DNA of 17,698 nucleotides, from NCBI GenBank assembly GCA_017632155.1, contig JAGBRZ010000094.1, positions 1 through 17,698 on the forward strand, read 5' to 3'. Origin of the DNA: Clostridia bacterium. Lineage in GTDB: Bacteria > Bacillota_A > Clostridia > Oscillospirales > CAG-272. The notes beneath the pieces were generated by a model that did no database searches, was not told where the DNA came from, and was given only the letters and a program-made list of their open reading frames with translations. The first letter of the stretch is position 1. Each line of letters starts with the position of its first letter. Made by a program: the position numbers and the translations under genes. Positions 6,339 to 13,828 of the stretch are shown piece after piece.

Positions 6339-6923
6339 ATGAACAGAAACGTTACACAGCTTGCGCCTCGCGCACTTTATCAGTCAAAATTTAATTCCGC
6401 AAGATACAATCTTCTGCTTGTCGTAGCTATGACGGCAATTAATGTCGTATTGCTTATGCTTGGCGGATCCTCCTATTTCCTCTTTTCCGCAACCGTGCCG
6501 TACAGCCTTGCCATTGACGGCATGTATATGACGGGACGGATGCCCGAGGATTGGTACACGGATTGGCCCGCAACCGTGCCTTTCCTTGATTCGGGATATA
6601 TGACAGTAATGATGGTTATAGCTTTTGCCATCATACTTGTTTATCTCGCTTGCTTCTTCTTCTCGAAGAACTTCAAAAGCGGATGGATGATAGCTGCCGC
6701 TGTGATCTTCTCGCTTGATACGCTTTATTTGGTATTCATCTACGGTGTGGGTGTGGATTCGATTATGGACCTCCTCCTCCACGCTTGGGTGCTTTACTAC
6801 CTTATCTCGGGCTCGGTTTACGGAATAAAACTCAAAAAGCTTGCCGAGGATGAGCCTATCGAGGGAAAAGCAGTTGAGATCCCGACAGCGGAAGAAAATA
6901 AAAACGACGATAAGACTGAATAA
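6339..6923 (+). CDS. Four-segment integral membrane protein of unknown function
   Basis: A 194-residue protein with predicted membrane helices near 22-41, 87-108, 115-136 and 141-162. A loop of about 45 residues rich in aromatic and acidic residues (DWYTDWPATVPFLD) lies between helices 1 and 2, and the charged C-terminal tail is rich in Glu, Asp and Lys. I recall similar uncharacterised membrane proteins in Clostridia but can name no function. Three in-frame ATGs exist (6330, 6333, 6339). The last is chosen because AAGGA at 6326-6330 is correctly spaced only for it; the first overlaps that box. The gene stands alone, with its own perfect promoter in front and a strong terminator behind, so it is probably well expressed. 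Confidence 0.8.
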   Translation: MNRNVTQLAPRALYQSKFNSARYNLLLVVAMTAINVVLLMLGGSSYFLFSATVPYSLAIDGMYMTGRMPEDWYTDWPATVPFLDSGYMTVMMVIAFAIILVYLACFFFSKNFKSGWMIAAAVIFSLDTLYLVFIYGVGVDSIMDLLLHAWVLYYLISGSVYGIKLKKLAEDEPIEGKAVEIPTAEENKNDDKTE

Positions 6924-6927
6924 TTAA

Positions 6928-6962
6928 AAAAGATCCGAAGTGTTTTGTACTTCGGATCTTTT
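6928..6962. terminator. Bidirectional terminator between the membrane protein gene and hslO
   Basis: A 14-bp perfect stem, AAAAGATCCGAAGT and ACTTCGGATCTTTT, with a seven-base loop at 6942-6948. A and T runs at the stem ends give a U-tract in both directions. It lies between convergent genes, five bases past one stop and five past the other, so it should serve both. Confidence 0.9.
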
Positions 6963-6966
6963 GTGC

Positions 6967-7875
6967 TTATTTGCCTATTTTATTGCATTCTCCAATAAGT
7001 TCCGCCTCGCCGAAAACGTATGCTCCGTTGCAGAATCTGCAAGTGACCTCGAGCTCGCGGGGCTTGCCTTCTGCCTCTTGCTCGTCAAGGAGCTTTTTTA
7101 CGTCCTTTTCGCCGAGCGAAGCAACCGCGTGAAGCATTCTCTCGCGTGAGCAGGTGCATTTGTATTCAACTTCGTTTTCGTCGAAAATATCGTACTCAAT
7201 GCCCTCGAATGCGATGTTTGCGATCTCCTCGAGCGAAAGTCCCTGCTCAAAGAGGCGGGAAACGTTCGAAAGGGCGGGCGCGTTCTTTTCGATCTTGGAA
7301 ATGATCTCTTCATCCGCAAAGGGAAGAAGCTGGATCATAACTCCGCCTGCGGCAAGGCAGGTAAGGTCGCGGTCAACGAGAACTCCGAGTGCGCAAAGGG
7401 TGGGTAGCTGTTCGCTTTCGGCATAGTAGCGCGCAATGTCCTCGGCAACCTCACCCGTGGTGATCGGGATCGAACCGCTGTAAGGCTCGCCGTCGCCGTT
7501 GTCGCGAACAACGGTGAGAAGTCCCGCTCCGACCGCGCCGCCAACGTCAAGCTTGCCGACGGAGTTGAGGGGGAGCTCAACGTCGGGATTGGTGATATAT
7601 CCGCGAACGCATCCGAGCCAATCGGATACTGCAAGAATTCTGCCCGCAGGTCCGTCACCCGCAAGAGTGAGGGTCAAGGTGTCTTTTTCCTCGCCCATCA
7701 TAATTCCCATAAGAGAAGCGGCTGTGAGGAGTCTGCCAAGCGCGGCAGTTGCGGTTGCGCTTGTACCATGATATTCGTGAGCTGTGTTAACTATATCGCG
7801 CGAGTCGATAACGCTGATTCGCGCCGAGCCGTCGCGCGAAAGCGCGCGGAGAACCTTTGACTTTTTGATTTCCAT
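6967..7875 (-). CDS. hslO: Redox-regulated chaperone Hsp33
   Basis: A cytosolic holdase that is activated by oxidative stress plus heat, when its zinc is lost and disulfides form. The 302-residue length is normal for the family. The N-terminal substrate-binding domain has the family stretches [19 protein letters not shown] and [16 protein letters not shown]. The C-terminal redox switch shows the expected four zinc ligands as CTC (Cys240, Cys242) and CRFC (Cys279, Cys282). The start has AAAGGA seven bases upstream. It is the last gene of the murC-methyltransferase-hslO unit, 12 bases after the methyltransferase, and ends at a bidirectional terminator. Confidence 0.95.
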   Translation of the reverse strand: MEIKKSKVLRALSRDGSARISVIDSRDIVNTAHEYHGTSATATAALGRLLTAASLMGIMMGEEKDTLTLTLAGDGPAGRILAVSDWLGCVRGYITNPDVELPLNSVGKLDVGGAVGAGLLTVVRDNGDGEPYSGSIPITTGEVAEDIARYYAESEQLPTLCALGVLVDRDLTCLAAGGVMIQLLPFADEEIISKIEKNAPALSNVSRLFEQGLSLEEIANIAFEGIEYDIFDENEVEYKCTCSRERMLHAVASLGEKDVKKLLDEQEAEGKPRELEVTCRFCNGAYVFGEAELIGECNKIGK

Positions 7876-7887
7876 TTTTGATTTCCT

Positions 7888-8661
7888 TTACTTTTTTGCC
7901 CTTGCGGCAAAGTACATTTTTGAGTCGCTTTTAGCGGCTCTTTTGAATTTAGTGTTTCCAAAAACTCCGCAGATCTCAAAGCCCGCTGCTTTGAGCTTTT
8001 CTTCGACCTCGGCGCGAGTGTAGCAACGCTCTTGCCATTCCTCGTCGCGGCGCGAGTAGATCTCGCTGCCCGCTTCTTCCTCGGTGAAAACGCTGAGCGA
8101 GAAACGGCAGATGCCGCGTTTTTCGGAATAATCGTTCTGCCAATTGCAGAAAACGGCACAGCCTTCCTCGGTTTCCGCCTCAAGCTGATAGGAATTCTTT
8201 CCGTATTCGTGCTCGAAGCGTGCGGGGGTGTTCATATCGAAGATGAAAAGACCGTCGGGGTCAAGATAGTTGTGGACGAGTGAGAAGCATTTTTCAAGCT
8301 GCCCCTTTTTAGTCAGATGATTGAGCGAATCGAGAGAGCATAGCGTGGCGCCAACGGTGCCGTAAAGCTCGAAGGATGTGATGTCCTGAAGAAGCAGAAG
8401 AACGTCCTCGGGGCAGCTTTCGCGAGCTACCGAAAGCATTTCGGGCGAAAGGTCGATGCCCGTCATATCGTATCCGCGCTCGGCAAGTATTGCGGTCAGA
8501 ATTCCCGTACCGCAGGCAAGATCGAGCACGAGCTCGGGCTTTTTGGGTAAGAATCTTTCGAAGCATTCCTCGGCAAAATCCGCCCAGGATTCATAATCAA
8601 CGTCGCCGTTGAATATATCGTAAATGTGCGCTATTGCGCCATATCCTTGTGCGTTGTTCAT
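7888..8661 (-). CDS. Class I SAM-dependent methyltransferase
   Basis: A 257-residue cytosolic protein with a Rossmann-type methyltransferase core. Motif I is VLDLACGTG (45-53), the acidic end of strand 2 is GIDLSPEML with Asp70, and LQDI carries Asp93. The N-terminal YGAIAHIYDIFN stretch is common in small-molecule methyltransferases of Firmicutes; the substrate is unknown. The ATG one base after the murC stop (TGATATG) is chosen. An upstream in-frame TTG at 8673 lies inside murC and has no ribosome binding site. The chosen ATG also lacks a clear one, so translation is probably coupled to murC. Its place between murC and hslO does not identify the substrate. Confidence 0.87.
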   Translation of the reverse strand: MNNAQGYGAIAHIYDIFNGDVDYESWADFAEECFERFLPKKPELVLDLACGTGILTAILAERGYDMTGIDLSPEMLSVARESCPEDVLLLLQDITSFELYGTVGATLCSLDSLNHLTKKGQLEKCFSLVHNYLDPDGLFIFDMNTPARFEHEYGKNSYQLEAETEEGCAVFCNWQNDYSEKRGICRFSLSVFTEEEAGSEIYSRRDEEWQERCYTRAEVEEKLKAAGFEICGVFGNTKFKRAAKSDSKMYFAARAKK

Positions 8662-8662
8662 A

Positions 8663-10057
8663 TCACAGACCAAGGAGAGGGAAGATGCGGTAAACGGTTC
8701 CCGCGCCCATTACGACAATGGCGTCGCCGGGGCGAGCCTCTGTGCCGAGGATGGCGATGGCATCCTCAAAGGTGGGGCAGTAGTCGGCTTTTTCACCAAT
8801 TGCTTGAGCTAAAAGCGCGGAGCTTACACCGAGGGTATCGGTTTCGCGCGCGGCATAAATGTCAACAAGCAGAACTCTGTCTGCGGTGTTTAGTGCCGAT
8901 GTGAAATCATCCCAAAGCGCCTCGGTGCGGCTGTATGTGTGCGGCTGATAAATGCAGAAGATGCGTCCGAATCCCATATCGCGGAATCCCTGAAGGGTTA
9001 CCGAGATCTCTGTCGGATGGTGGGCGTAATCGTCGTAAACGTCAACGTCATTCCATTTGCCCTTGTATTCCATTCGTCTGCCCGCGCCGAGATAGTGCGA
9101 AAGCCCTTCGGCGACGGCTTCGGGATCAAGACCGCAGATCATTCCTGCGGCAAAAGCGGCGAGAGCGTTGTATACGTTGTGCTTGCCGGGTACGGAAAGC
9201 GAAACGTGCGCGGCATAGTTTCCTCTGAAATAAATATCAAATGACGCCATACCCGAAATATATTCGATATTGTAAGCCGTATAGTCGCATCCTTCACCAA
9301 GTCCGAAGGTGACAAGAGTGCCCGCGTATCCCGCCATAGCGATGCGAACGTTGTCATCGTCACCGTTGACAACGGCAAATCCTTCGGGACCCGTAATGGC
9401 TGCGTAATCCGAGAATGAGCGTCGCACCTGAGTGATGCTCTTGAAGTAGTCGACGTGGTCGAGCTCAATGTTGAGAATAACGGCAATATTGGGGTTAAAA
9501 TCAAGGAATGAATCCATATATTCGCAAGCCTCGAAAACGAAGTGCTCCTCACCGCCGATGCGGTAAGCTCCGCCCATTTCGGCGAGCGTCGCGCCAGAAA
9601 GAACCGTTGGATCTCCACCCGCGTGCATAAAGGAAAGCGCACACATCGAGGTGCATGTGCTCTTGCCGTGCATACCCGAAACGCCCACACGCTTTGCATA
9701 GCCCGTCATAATGAATCCAAGGAAATCCGCACGCGAGATGCAGGGAATGCCCTTTGCGAGAGCCGCCGAATATTCGGGGTTGTCGGGTGCGATGGCAACC
9801 GTGTAAACAACTGCTTCATAGCCCTCGATATGACTTGCCTCGTGGGAATAAAAGATCTCGATGCCTGCCTCGGTGAGCCTGTCGGTCAGCGCGGTCTGCA
9901 TCTGGTCCGAGCCTCCCACGCGATAGCCGCGAATATGTGAAATATGGGCAAGCGAAGACATATTGATGCCTCCGATTCCGATAAAGTAGATGCTCGAGAT
10001 GCCCGAAAGTATGCGGGCGATATTCTCGGCGCCGTAATGTGTATTTTCTACAGACAT
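8663..10057 (-). CDS. murC: UDP-N-acetylmuramate--L-alanine ligase
   Basis: Adds L-alanine to UDP-MurNAc using ATP, the first peptide step of peptidoglycan precursor synthesis in the cytoplasm. The 464-residue protein has Mur ligase domains in order: N-terminal UDP-binding GIGGINMS (27-34), the central ATPase P-loop GMHGKST (128-134), NIELDHVDYF (196-205), and C-terminal DDYAHHPTE (342-350). Length is normal for MurC. Of two in-frame ATGs the inner one is chosen, because GGGAG lies five bases before it; the outer ATG at 10069 has no ribosome binding site and overlaps that box. It is the first gene of the operon with the methyltransferase and hslO. Other mur genes are not in the window. Confidence 0.95.
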   Translation of the reverse strand: MSVENTHYGAENIARILSGISSIYFIGIGGINMSSLAHISHIRGYRVGGSDQMQTALTDRLTEAGIEIFYSHEASHIEGYEAVVYTVAIAPDNPEYSAALAKGIPCISRADFLGFIMTGYAKRVGVSGMHGKSTCTSMCALSFMHAGGDPTVLSGATLAEMGGAYRIGGEEHFVFEACEYMDSFLDFNPNIAVILNIELDHVDYFKSITQVRRSFSDYAAITGPEGFAVVNGDDDNVRIAMAGYAGTLVTFGLGEGCDYTAYNIEYISGMASFDIYFRGNYAAHVSLSVPGKHNVYNALAAFAAGMICGLDPEAVAEGLSHYLGAGRRMEYKGKWNDVDVYDDYAHHPTEISVTLQGFRDMGFGRIFCIYQPHTYSRTEALWDDFTSALNTADRVLLVDIYAARETDTLGVSSALLAQAIGEKADYCPTFEDAIAILGTEARPGDAIVVMGAGTVYRIFPLLGL

Positions 10058-10071
10058 AAATGCTCCCATCT

Positions 10072-10086
10072 GCCGCGATGCGCGGC
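10072..10086 (-). promoter_or_regulatory. GC-rich hairpin in the murC leader
   Basis: GCCGCG and CGCGGC form a 6-bp perfect stem with a three-base loop, ending four bases before the GGGAG ribosome binding site of murC. It lacks a T-tract, so it is not a terminator. It could affect translation start or mRNA stability. A weak promoter candidate (TATGAT near 10098-10103, minus strand) lies just upstream of it. Confidence 0.4.
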
Positions 10087-10186
10087 GATATCATCATAAG
10101 TAAATTTAAGTGACGCACAATTAAATTTCTCGTAACTTTTCACAGAAAAATTTTATTTTGTTTGAATATCCGTCACAAAAGTAGTG

Positions 10187-10197
10187 TATACTATAAT
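10187..10197 (+). promoter_or_regulatory. Probable -10 region of the spoVG promoter
   Basis: TATACT (10187-10192) overlaps TATAAT (10192-10197). No convincing -35 lies at 17 bases from either; TTGAAT at 10162-10167 is 19 bases from TATACT. In Bacillus subtilis spoVG is read by sigma-H, but I see no clear sigma-H pattern here. The rest of the 10058-10232 gap is AT-rich and holds no gene. Confidence 0.45.
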
Positions 10198-10232
10198 TGT
10201 TAGCTAAAAAATTGAACCCAAGGAGTAAAAAA

Positions 10233-10538
10233 ATGGAAATCACCGATGTAAAAATCAGAAAGCTTTTTGACGAAGGACCCATGAAGGCGATCGCTTCCGT
10301 CACTCTTGACAATCAGCTTGCGGTTCACGATATCAAAGTTATTTCCGCAAGAGAGAAGCTTTTTATCGTAATGCCCAGCCGTAAGAATCCCGACGATACC
10401 TTCAGAGATATCGTTCACCCCATCAACGCTACTTTCCGTGCCGCAATGGAGGGCGCAGTTCTTGCCGCTTATAACGAGGCACTTGAAAACGCTGAGGCAG
10501 AAGCTGAGGAAGCTGCAGAGGATCCCGTTACCGTGTGA
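10233..10538 (+). CDS. spoVG: SpoVG, nucleic-acid-binding regulator
   Basis: A 101-residue protein with the unmistakable SpoVG core: MEITDVKIRK at the start, MKAIASVTLDNQLAVHDIKV, LFIVMPSRK, and DIVHPINATFR. SpoVG proteins bind RNA and DNA and influence septation, sporulation and envelope genes in Firmicutes. The last 25 or so residues form an Ala/Glu-rich acidic tail, a variable feature of the family. The start has AAGGAG at 10220-10225, seven bases upstream; a longer in-frame reading from 10197 overlaps the promoter and is rejected. It is monocistronic, with a terminator 12 bases after the stop. Confidence 0.96.
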   Translation: MEITDVKIRKLFDEGPMKAIASVTLDNQLAVHDIKVISAREKLFIVMPSRKNPDDTFRDIVHPINATFRAAMEGAVLAAYNEALENAEAEAEEAAEDPVTV

Positions 10539-10550
10539 TCTACATTATAG

Positions 10551-10580
10551 AGGCATCTCGCAAGAGGTGCCTTTATTTTA
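10551..10580 (+). terminator. Rho-independent terminator of spoVG
   Basis: Stem AGGCATCTC and GAGGTGCCT (one G-T wobble) with a GCAA tetraloop at 10560-10563, followed by TTATTTTA. It lies just past the spoVG stop and before the end of the convergent phosphoesterase gene. Confidence 0.85.
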
Positions 10581-10587
10581 TATCTTG

Positions 10588-11124
10588 TTATATCTTGCCG
10601 TGAGAGGGAAGAACCTCGCCGCCCGAGAATGTGAGACGCCCGAAGGTGTGGTCAAATCCCATCCCCGCTGTGCCGGGGTTGAAGAGAAGAAGCGGACGCT
10701 CGGTTTTGCCGACAAATTCAAGCTCGGTGCCCTCGGGCAGATATTTTGAAATCGGATTGTGCGTGTGGCCGAAAAGAACAATGTCTGCACCGTCCGCATA
10801 AGCCCGCGCGGCGATCCTTTCAAGACCGTATTTGACGTCGTAGAGATGCCCGTGGGTCATAAAGATCTTTTTGCCCTCGAATTCGACGGTTTCGGTGCGC
10901 TTGGGGCGGTATCTGCGATCTGCACCCACCCAACCGTAGTATTCGCCGTTGCCCTCGATCAGAACGAGTGGCTTTTCATAATTATCGGGCAAGAGCTTTG
11001 AAAGATCGGCGGCGCCGTCGCCGAGGTGAACGATCATATCGGCATCGTGGCAAAGCTCAAGTATTCTTTTTACGTTTTTTGTATTTCCGTGCGAATCGGA
11101 AAGAACGAGAATGCTTTTTGGCAT
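10588..11124 (-). CDS. Metallophosphoesterase, YfcE/MJ0936 family
   Basis: A 178-residue cytosolic metal-dependent phosphodiesterase. The calcineurin-type metal motifs appear in order: DSHGN (Asp10, His12), HLGDG (Asp36), GNGE (Asn59), THGH (His91, His93) and GHTH (His120, His122). Length and order match the YfcE/MJ0936 family, whose members hydrolyse phosphodiester model substrates; natural substrates are mostly unknown. The start has a GGTGA-type ribosome binding site (AGGTGA), four bases before the ATG. It is monocistronic, convergent with spoVG, with its own strong promoter in the divergent region. Confidence 0.93.
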   Translation of the reverse strand: MPKSILVLSDSHGNTKNVKRILELCHDADMIVHLGDGAADLSKLLPDNYEKPLVLIEGNGEYYGWVGADRRYRPKRTETVEFEGKKIFMTHGHLYDVKYGLERIAARAYADGADIVLFGHTHNPISKYLPEGTELEFVGKTERPLLLFNPGTAGMGFDHTFGRLTFSGGEVLPSHGKI

Positions 11125-11161
11125 TTTGTCACCTACAAATAAGCATAGATATGTATTATAT

Positions 11162-11190
11162 ATTATAACACGAAAAACTATCTTTGTCTA
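11162..11190 (-). promoter_or_regulatory. Sigma-A-type promoter of the phosphoesterase gene
   Basis: Minus strand: TAGACA at 11190-11185, 17 bases, TATAAT at 11167-11162, with TGT before the -10 (extended -10). The leader is about 30 bases. Confidence 0.78.
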
Positions 11191-11204
11191 CATTTTTTTG
11201 AAAA

Positions 11205-11233
11205 TTCACCCATTGAAAATCGGTGCATATAAT
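11205..11233 (+). promoter_or_regulatory. Probable promoter of the small-protein operon
   Basis: TATAAT at 11228-11233 with a weak -35, TTCACC, at 11205-11210 (17-base spacer). The poor -35 could mean activator dependence or another sigma factor; the -10 is a full match. Confidence 0.5.
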
Positions 11234-11262
11234 GTAATAGATAGATTTGGAGGTGTTTTAAT

Positions 11263-11478
11263 ATGCAATTCGACCGTTCTGCGCTTTCGCGCCTGCTTTC
11301 TCTGAATGACAGTCAGCTGAAATATCTTGTAAACAAATTCGCCCACGATTACGGAATCGATCTTTCAAGCTACAATGTTACCGAGGGCGATATCTCAAGC
11401 GTGCGCCGAGCTCTTGCAAACTTAAGTGATAAGGAGCTTGCAGATCTCGGTAACAAGATCACGGGTGGAAAAAGATGA
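11263..11478 (+). CDS. Small protein of unknown function, first of a three-gene operon
   Basis: A 71-residue soluble, probably all-helical protein beginning MQFDRSALSRLLSLNDSQLK, with no signal peptide or membrane segment. I know similar small proteins from Clostridia encoded just before a protein like the next one, but no function is known to me. The start is firm: GGAGGTG at 11249-11255 lies seven bases upstream. Its stop overlaps the next start as ATGA, a typical mark of translational coupling. The repeated ALxxL and DxELxDL pattern suggests a helical bundle that may bind a partner protein. Confidence 0.75.
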   Translation: MQFDRSALSRLLSLNDSQLKYLVNKFAHDYGIDLSSYNVTEGDISSVRRALANLSDKELADLGNKITGGKR

Positions 11479-11804
11479 GTGAGCAGACGCCCGACCTTGG
11501 TGCAATGGTATCAAAGCTGCTCGGAAATCCCGAGCTTATATCGCAGATAGCCTCGACAGTGGGAATAGATGCTCAGAAAAACGAGGAGAAAAGCGAGGAG
11601 GAAATGCCGGCACAGGCATCCGTTCCTCCGCTGCATTCCATTCTTCCGATGCTTTCTTCTTCAGGTGGTGGAGGTTCATCGAAGAGATGCGCGCTTCTTT
11701 CTGCACTGAAACCCTTTTGCAACGAGCACCGATGCCGCACCATCGACTATATGATAGGTATTTCGAAGCTTTCCGAAACTCTTATCCCGACAAAGCGAGG
11801 TTGA
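11475..11804 (+). CDS. Small protein of unknown function with a basic Cys-containing C-terminal helix region
   Basis: A 109-residue protein in three visible parts: an N-terminal helical stretch DLGAMVSKLLGNPELISQIA (7-26); an acidic and Pro-rich middle (34-53) followed by a Ser/Gly-rich run (61-69); and a basic C-terminal segment, KRCALLSALKPFCNEHRCRT (70-89), with three cysteines. The LLxALKPF...R...ID pattern recurs in uncharacterised clostridial proteins that sit beside genes like its neighbours. No catalytic motif is seen. A GGTGG in the end of the preceding gene serves as ribosome binding site. The gene ends one base before the next start (TGATATG), so all three are probably made together. 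Confidence 0.72.
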   Translation: MSEQTPDLGAMVSKLLGNPELISQIASTVGIDAQKNEEKSEEEMPAQASVPPLHSILPMLSSSGGGGSSKRCALLSALKPFCNEHRCRTIDYMIGISKLSETLIPTKRG

Positions 11805-11805
11805 T

Positions 11806-12171
11806 ATGTATTCAAGACAAAATCGAAACGGGCAGGGTGATGTGCAGGTGGAGCTCCCAAGAGATTACAGCGGGAATGCTTTTACCCCTTTTTCCCCCAT
11901 CCGCGAGCCGATAGAAGCCTGCGCGAAGATAGAGCCCAAGGAAGAAAAATGCCCCGAGCGGGAAGAATGCTCCAAAAAGTCCTGCGAGATCGCGGAATGC
12001 GAAAATAATAAAAGCCCCGCGTTCGGGCTTTCGGGACTCAAGGGGCTGCTTGGGGGGAACATAGGGCTTGAGGAGCTTTTGCTTCTCGGCGTGATCTTCT
12101 TGATCTTCAACGATAACGAGCTTCGCGACAACGAGCTGCTGATCTGCCTTTTATTAATTTTGTTCATATGA
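11806..12171 (+). CDS. Small Cys-containing protein with a hydrophobic C-terminus, unknown function
   Basis: A 121-residue protein. Residues 1-35 are polar, with a LPRDYSGNAF motif. Residues 36-70 are highly charged and hold five cysteines (39, 49, 55, 60, 65). After a Gly/Leu-rich stretch (74-85) come two short hydrophobic runs (about 90-101 and 111-121) split by the acidic FNDNELRDNE. Each run is short for a membrane crossing, so a hairpin or membrane-associated tail is possible. I recall similar LLLLGLIFLL...D..LLI tails in clostridial proteins of unknown role. A spore or envelope function would fit but is not shown. The gene ends 1 base before a very strong terminator. Confidence 0.72.
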   Translation: MYSRQNRNGQGDVQVELPRDYSGNAFTPFSPIREPIEACAKIEPKEEKCPEREECSKKSCEIAECENNKSPAFGLSGLKGLLGGNIGLEELLLLGVIFLIFNDNELRDNELLICLLLILFI

Positions 12172-12210
12172 GAAAACCCGACGGCTCACGCGAGCCGTCG
12201 GGTTTTCGAT
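12172..12210 (+). terminator. Strong rho-independent terminator of the small-protein operon
   Basis: A perfect 16-bp stem, GAAAACCCGACGGCTC and GAGCCGTCGGGTTTTC, with an ACGC loop at 12188-12191. It starts on the base after the stop codon and ends in TTTTC. Confidence 0.93.
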
Positions 12211-12238
12211 AAAAAATGAAAAAAGTTAAAATCCTCTC

Positions 12239-12267
12239 TTGCATTTATACTTTATTTGTAGTATAAT
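12239..12267 (+). promoter_or_regulatory. Probable promoter of the DUF1846/LtaS-like unit
   Basis: TATAAT at 12262-12267 with a partial -35, TTGCAT, at 12239-12244 (17-base spacer). A second AT-rich TATACT-like stretch lies within the spacer. Confidence 0.55.
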
Positions 12268-12316
12268 AATTATGTATTGTAATTTTTGCGCCCTTGCGCG
12301 CAATATGGGGGTTATT

Positions 12317-13804
12317 ATGCATCAGATCGGATTTGATAACGACAAATATCTTCGCCTTCAATCGGAGCATATCAGGGAGCGAATCGACCGTTTCGGCGGC
12401 AAGCTCTATCTTGAATTCGGCGGTAAGCTTTATGATGACAATCACGCATCGCGTGTGCTTCCCGGCTTCCAGCCCGACAGTAAAATGAAGATGCTTCTTG
12501 AGCTGAAGGACGAGGCTGAAATAGTCATCGTAATAAGTGCGGGAGATATTGAGAAGAATAAAAAACGCGGAGACCTTGGCATTACATACGATGCCGACGT
12601 GCTTCGCCTTATCGACATCTTCAAATTCTTCGGACTTTACGTTGGAAGCGTTGTTATGACTATGTATGAATCCCAGCCCGCTGCGCGCACCTTCCGCGCG
12701 AAGCTTGAAGCTCTTGGTGTAAAGGTATACCGTCACTATCCGATCGAGGGATATCCCGCAAACGTTGAGCATATCGTATCCGAAGAGGGATATGGCAAAA
12801 ATGATTTTATCGAAACCGAGCGCAAGCTTGTCGTTGTCACCGCGCCCGGCCCCGGAAGCGGAAAGATGGCTGTTTGCCTCTCTCAGGTATATAACGAAAA
12901 CCGCCGCGGAGTTCAGGCGGGATACGCAAAGTTCGAGACCTTCCCGATCTGGAATCTCCCCCTTTCTCATCCCGTAAACATTGCTTACGAGGCGGCAACA
13001 AGCGATCTCAATGATAACAATATGATCGACCATTTCCATCTTGAGGCATATGGTGAGACTACCGTTAACTATAACCGTGACATCGAGATATACCCCGTCC
13101 TCGCCGCTACTTTTGAAAAGATATACGGCTCCTGCCCCTATAAGTCCCCCACAGATATGGGCGTAAATATGGTTGGAAACTGCATCATAGATGATGAAGT
13201 TGTCCGCAAAGCCGCAAACCGCGAGATCATAAGAAGATATTATAATTCTCTCGTTGCCGTCCGAAACGGTGAAGAGCCGAAGGAGATCGTTTATAAGCAC
13301 GAGATACAGATGAAGCAGGCAAAAATTTCCCCTGCAGATCGCCCCGTTATTGCCGCTGCACTTGCAAAGCGCGACCAGACGGGTGAACCCGCCGCCGCCA
13401 TCGAGCTGCCTGACGGAAGGATCATCACGGGTAAGAACTCGAAGCTTCTTGGTGCAACCTCCGCAATGCTGCTCAATGCCATCAAGGCGCTCGCTGATAT
13501 CCCTGACGATCAGCATCTTATGCCCCCTGAGATCATTGAGCCTATTCAGCACCTCAAGGTCGAGCATCTCGGCAACCACAACCCCCGTCTTCACACAGAT
13601 GAAGTTCTTGTTGCGCTTTCTGTCTGCGCCGTCAACTCCCCCGAGGCTGAGCGCGCGATCGATCAGCTTGCAAATCTTCGCGGTTGTGATGCACACTCCA
13701 CGGTAATTCTATCACATACCGACGAAAATCTTCTCAAAAAGCTCGGAGTCAACATCACCTACGAGCCCTATTACCAGACCAAGACGCTTTATCATAAGAA
13801 ATAA
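12317..13804 (+). CDS. DUF1846 family protein
   Basis: A 495-residue cytosolic protein that matches the well-conserved DUF1846 family end to end, from IGFDNDKYLRLQSEHIRERI at the start through YLEFGGKLYDDNHASRVLPG, TAPGPGSGKMAVCLSQ (175-190), GYAKFETFPIWNLPLSHPVN, ELPDGRIITGK and HLGNHNPRLHTDEVL to the end QTKTLYHKK. The GPGSGK segment looks like a phosphate-binding loop and suggests nucleotide binding. The reaction is not known to me. The start is chosen at the second of two in-frame ATGs, where the family begins; GGGGG lies five bases before it, while longer readings have no ribosome binding site. An LtaS-like gene follows after 24 bases, so the two are probably co-transcribed. Confidence 0.9.
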   Translation: MHQIGFDNDKYLRLQSEHIRERIDRFGGKLYLEFGGKLYDDNHASRVLPGFQPDSKMKMLLELKDEAEIVIVISAGDIEKNKKRGDLGITYDADVLRLIDIFKFFGLYVGSVVMTMYESQPAARTFRAKLEALGVKVYRHYPIEGYPANVEHIVSEEGYGKNDFIETERKLVVVTAPGPGSGKMAVCLSQVYNENRRGVQAGYAKFETFPIWNLPLSHPVNIAYEAATSDLNDNNMIDHFHLEAYGETTVNYNRDIEIYPVLAATFEKIYGSCPYKSPTDMGVNMVGNCIIDDEVVRKAANREIIRRYYNSLVAVRNGEEPKEIVYKHEIQMKQAKISPADRPVIAAALAKRDQTGEPAAAIELPDGRIITGKNSKLLGATSAMLLNAIKALADIPDDQHLMPPEIIEPIQHLKVEHLGNHNPRLHTDEVLVALSVCAVNSPEAERAIDQLANLRGCDAHSTVILSHTDENLLKKLGVNITYEPYYQTKTLYHKK

Positions 13805-13828
13805 GGCGCACCACAAAAGGAAAATTTG

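Noticed and set aside
8662..8673. TTG start at 8673 for the methyltransferase
   Set aside because: It lies within murC without a ribosome binding site, while the ATG directly after the murC stop fits coupled translation.
10581..10598. Short direct repeat TATCTTGttaTATCTTG
   Set aside because: Only seven bases repeated, overlapping the end of the phosphoesterase gene; chance is enough to explain it.
11263..12171. The three small proteins as a toxin-antitoxin or phage module
   Set aside because: No DNA-binding, nuclease or other toxin motif is visible, there are three genes rather than two, and similar sets are familiar from clostridial chromosomes.
12245..13696. 483-codon open frame on the minus strand opposite the DUF1846 gene
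   Set aside because: The plus-strand protein matches a known conserved family along its full length. The opposite frame is Cys/Ile-rich, unlike real proteins here, and has no start signals.
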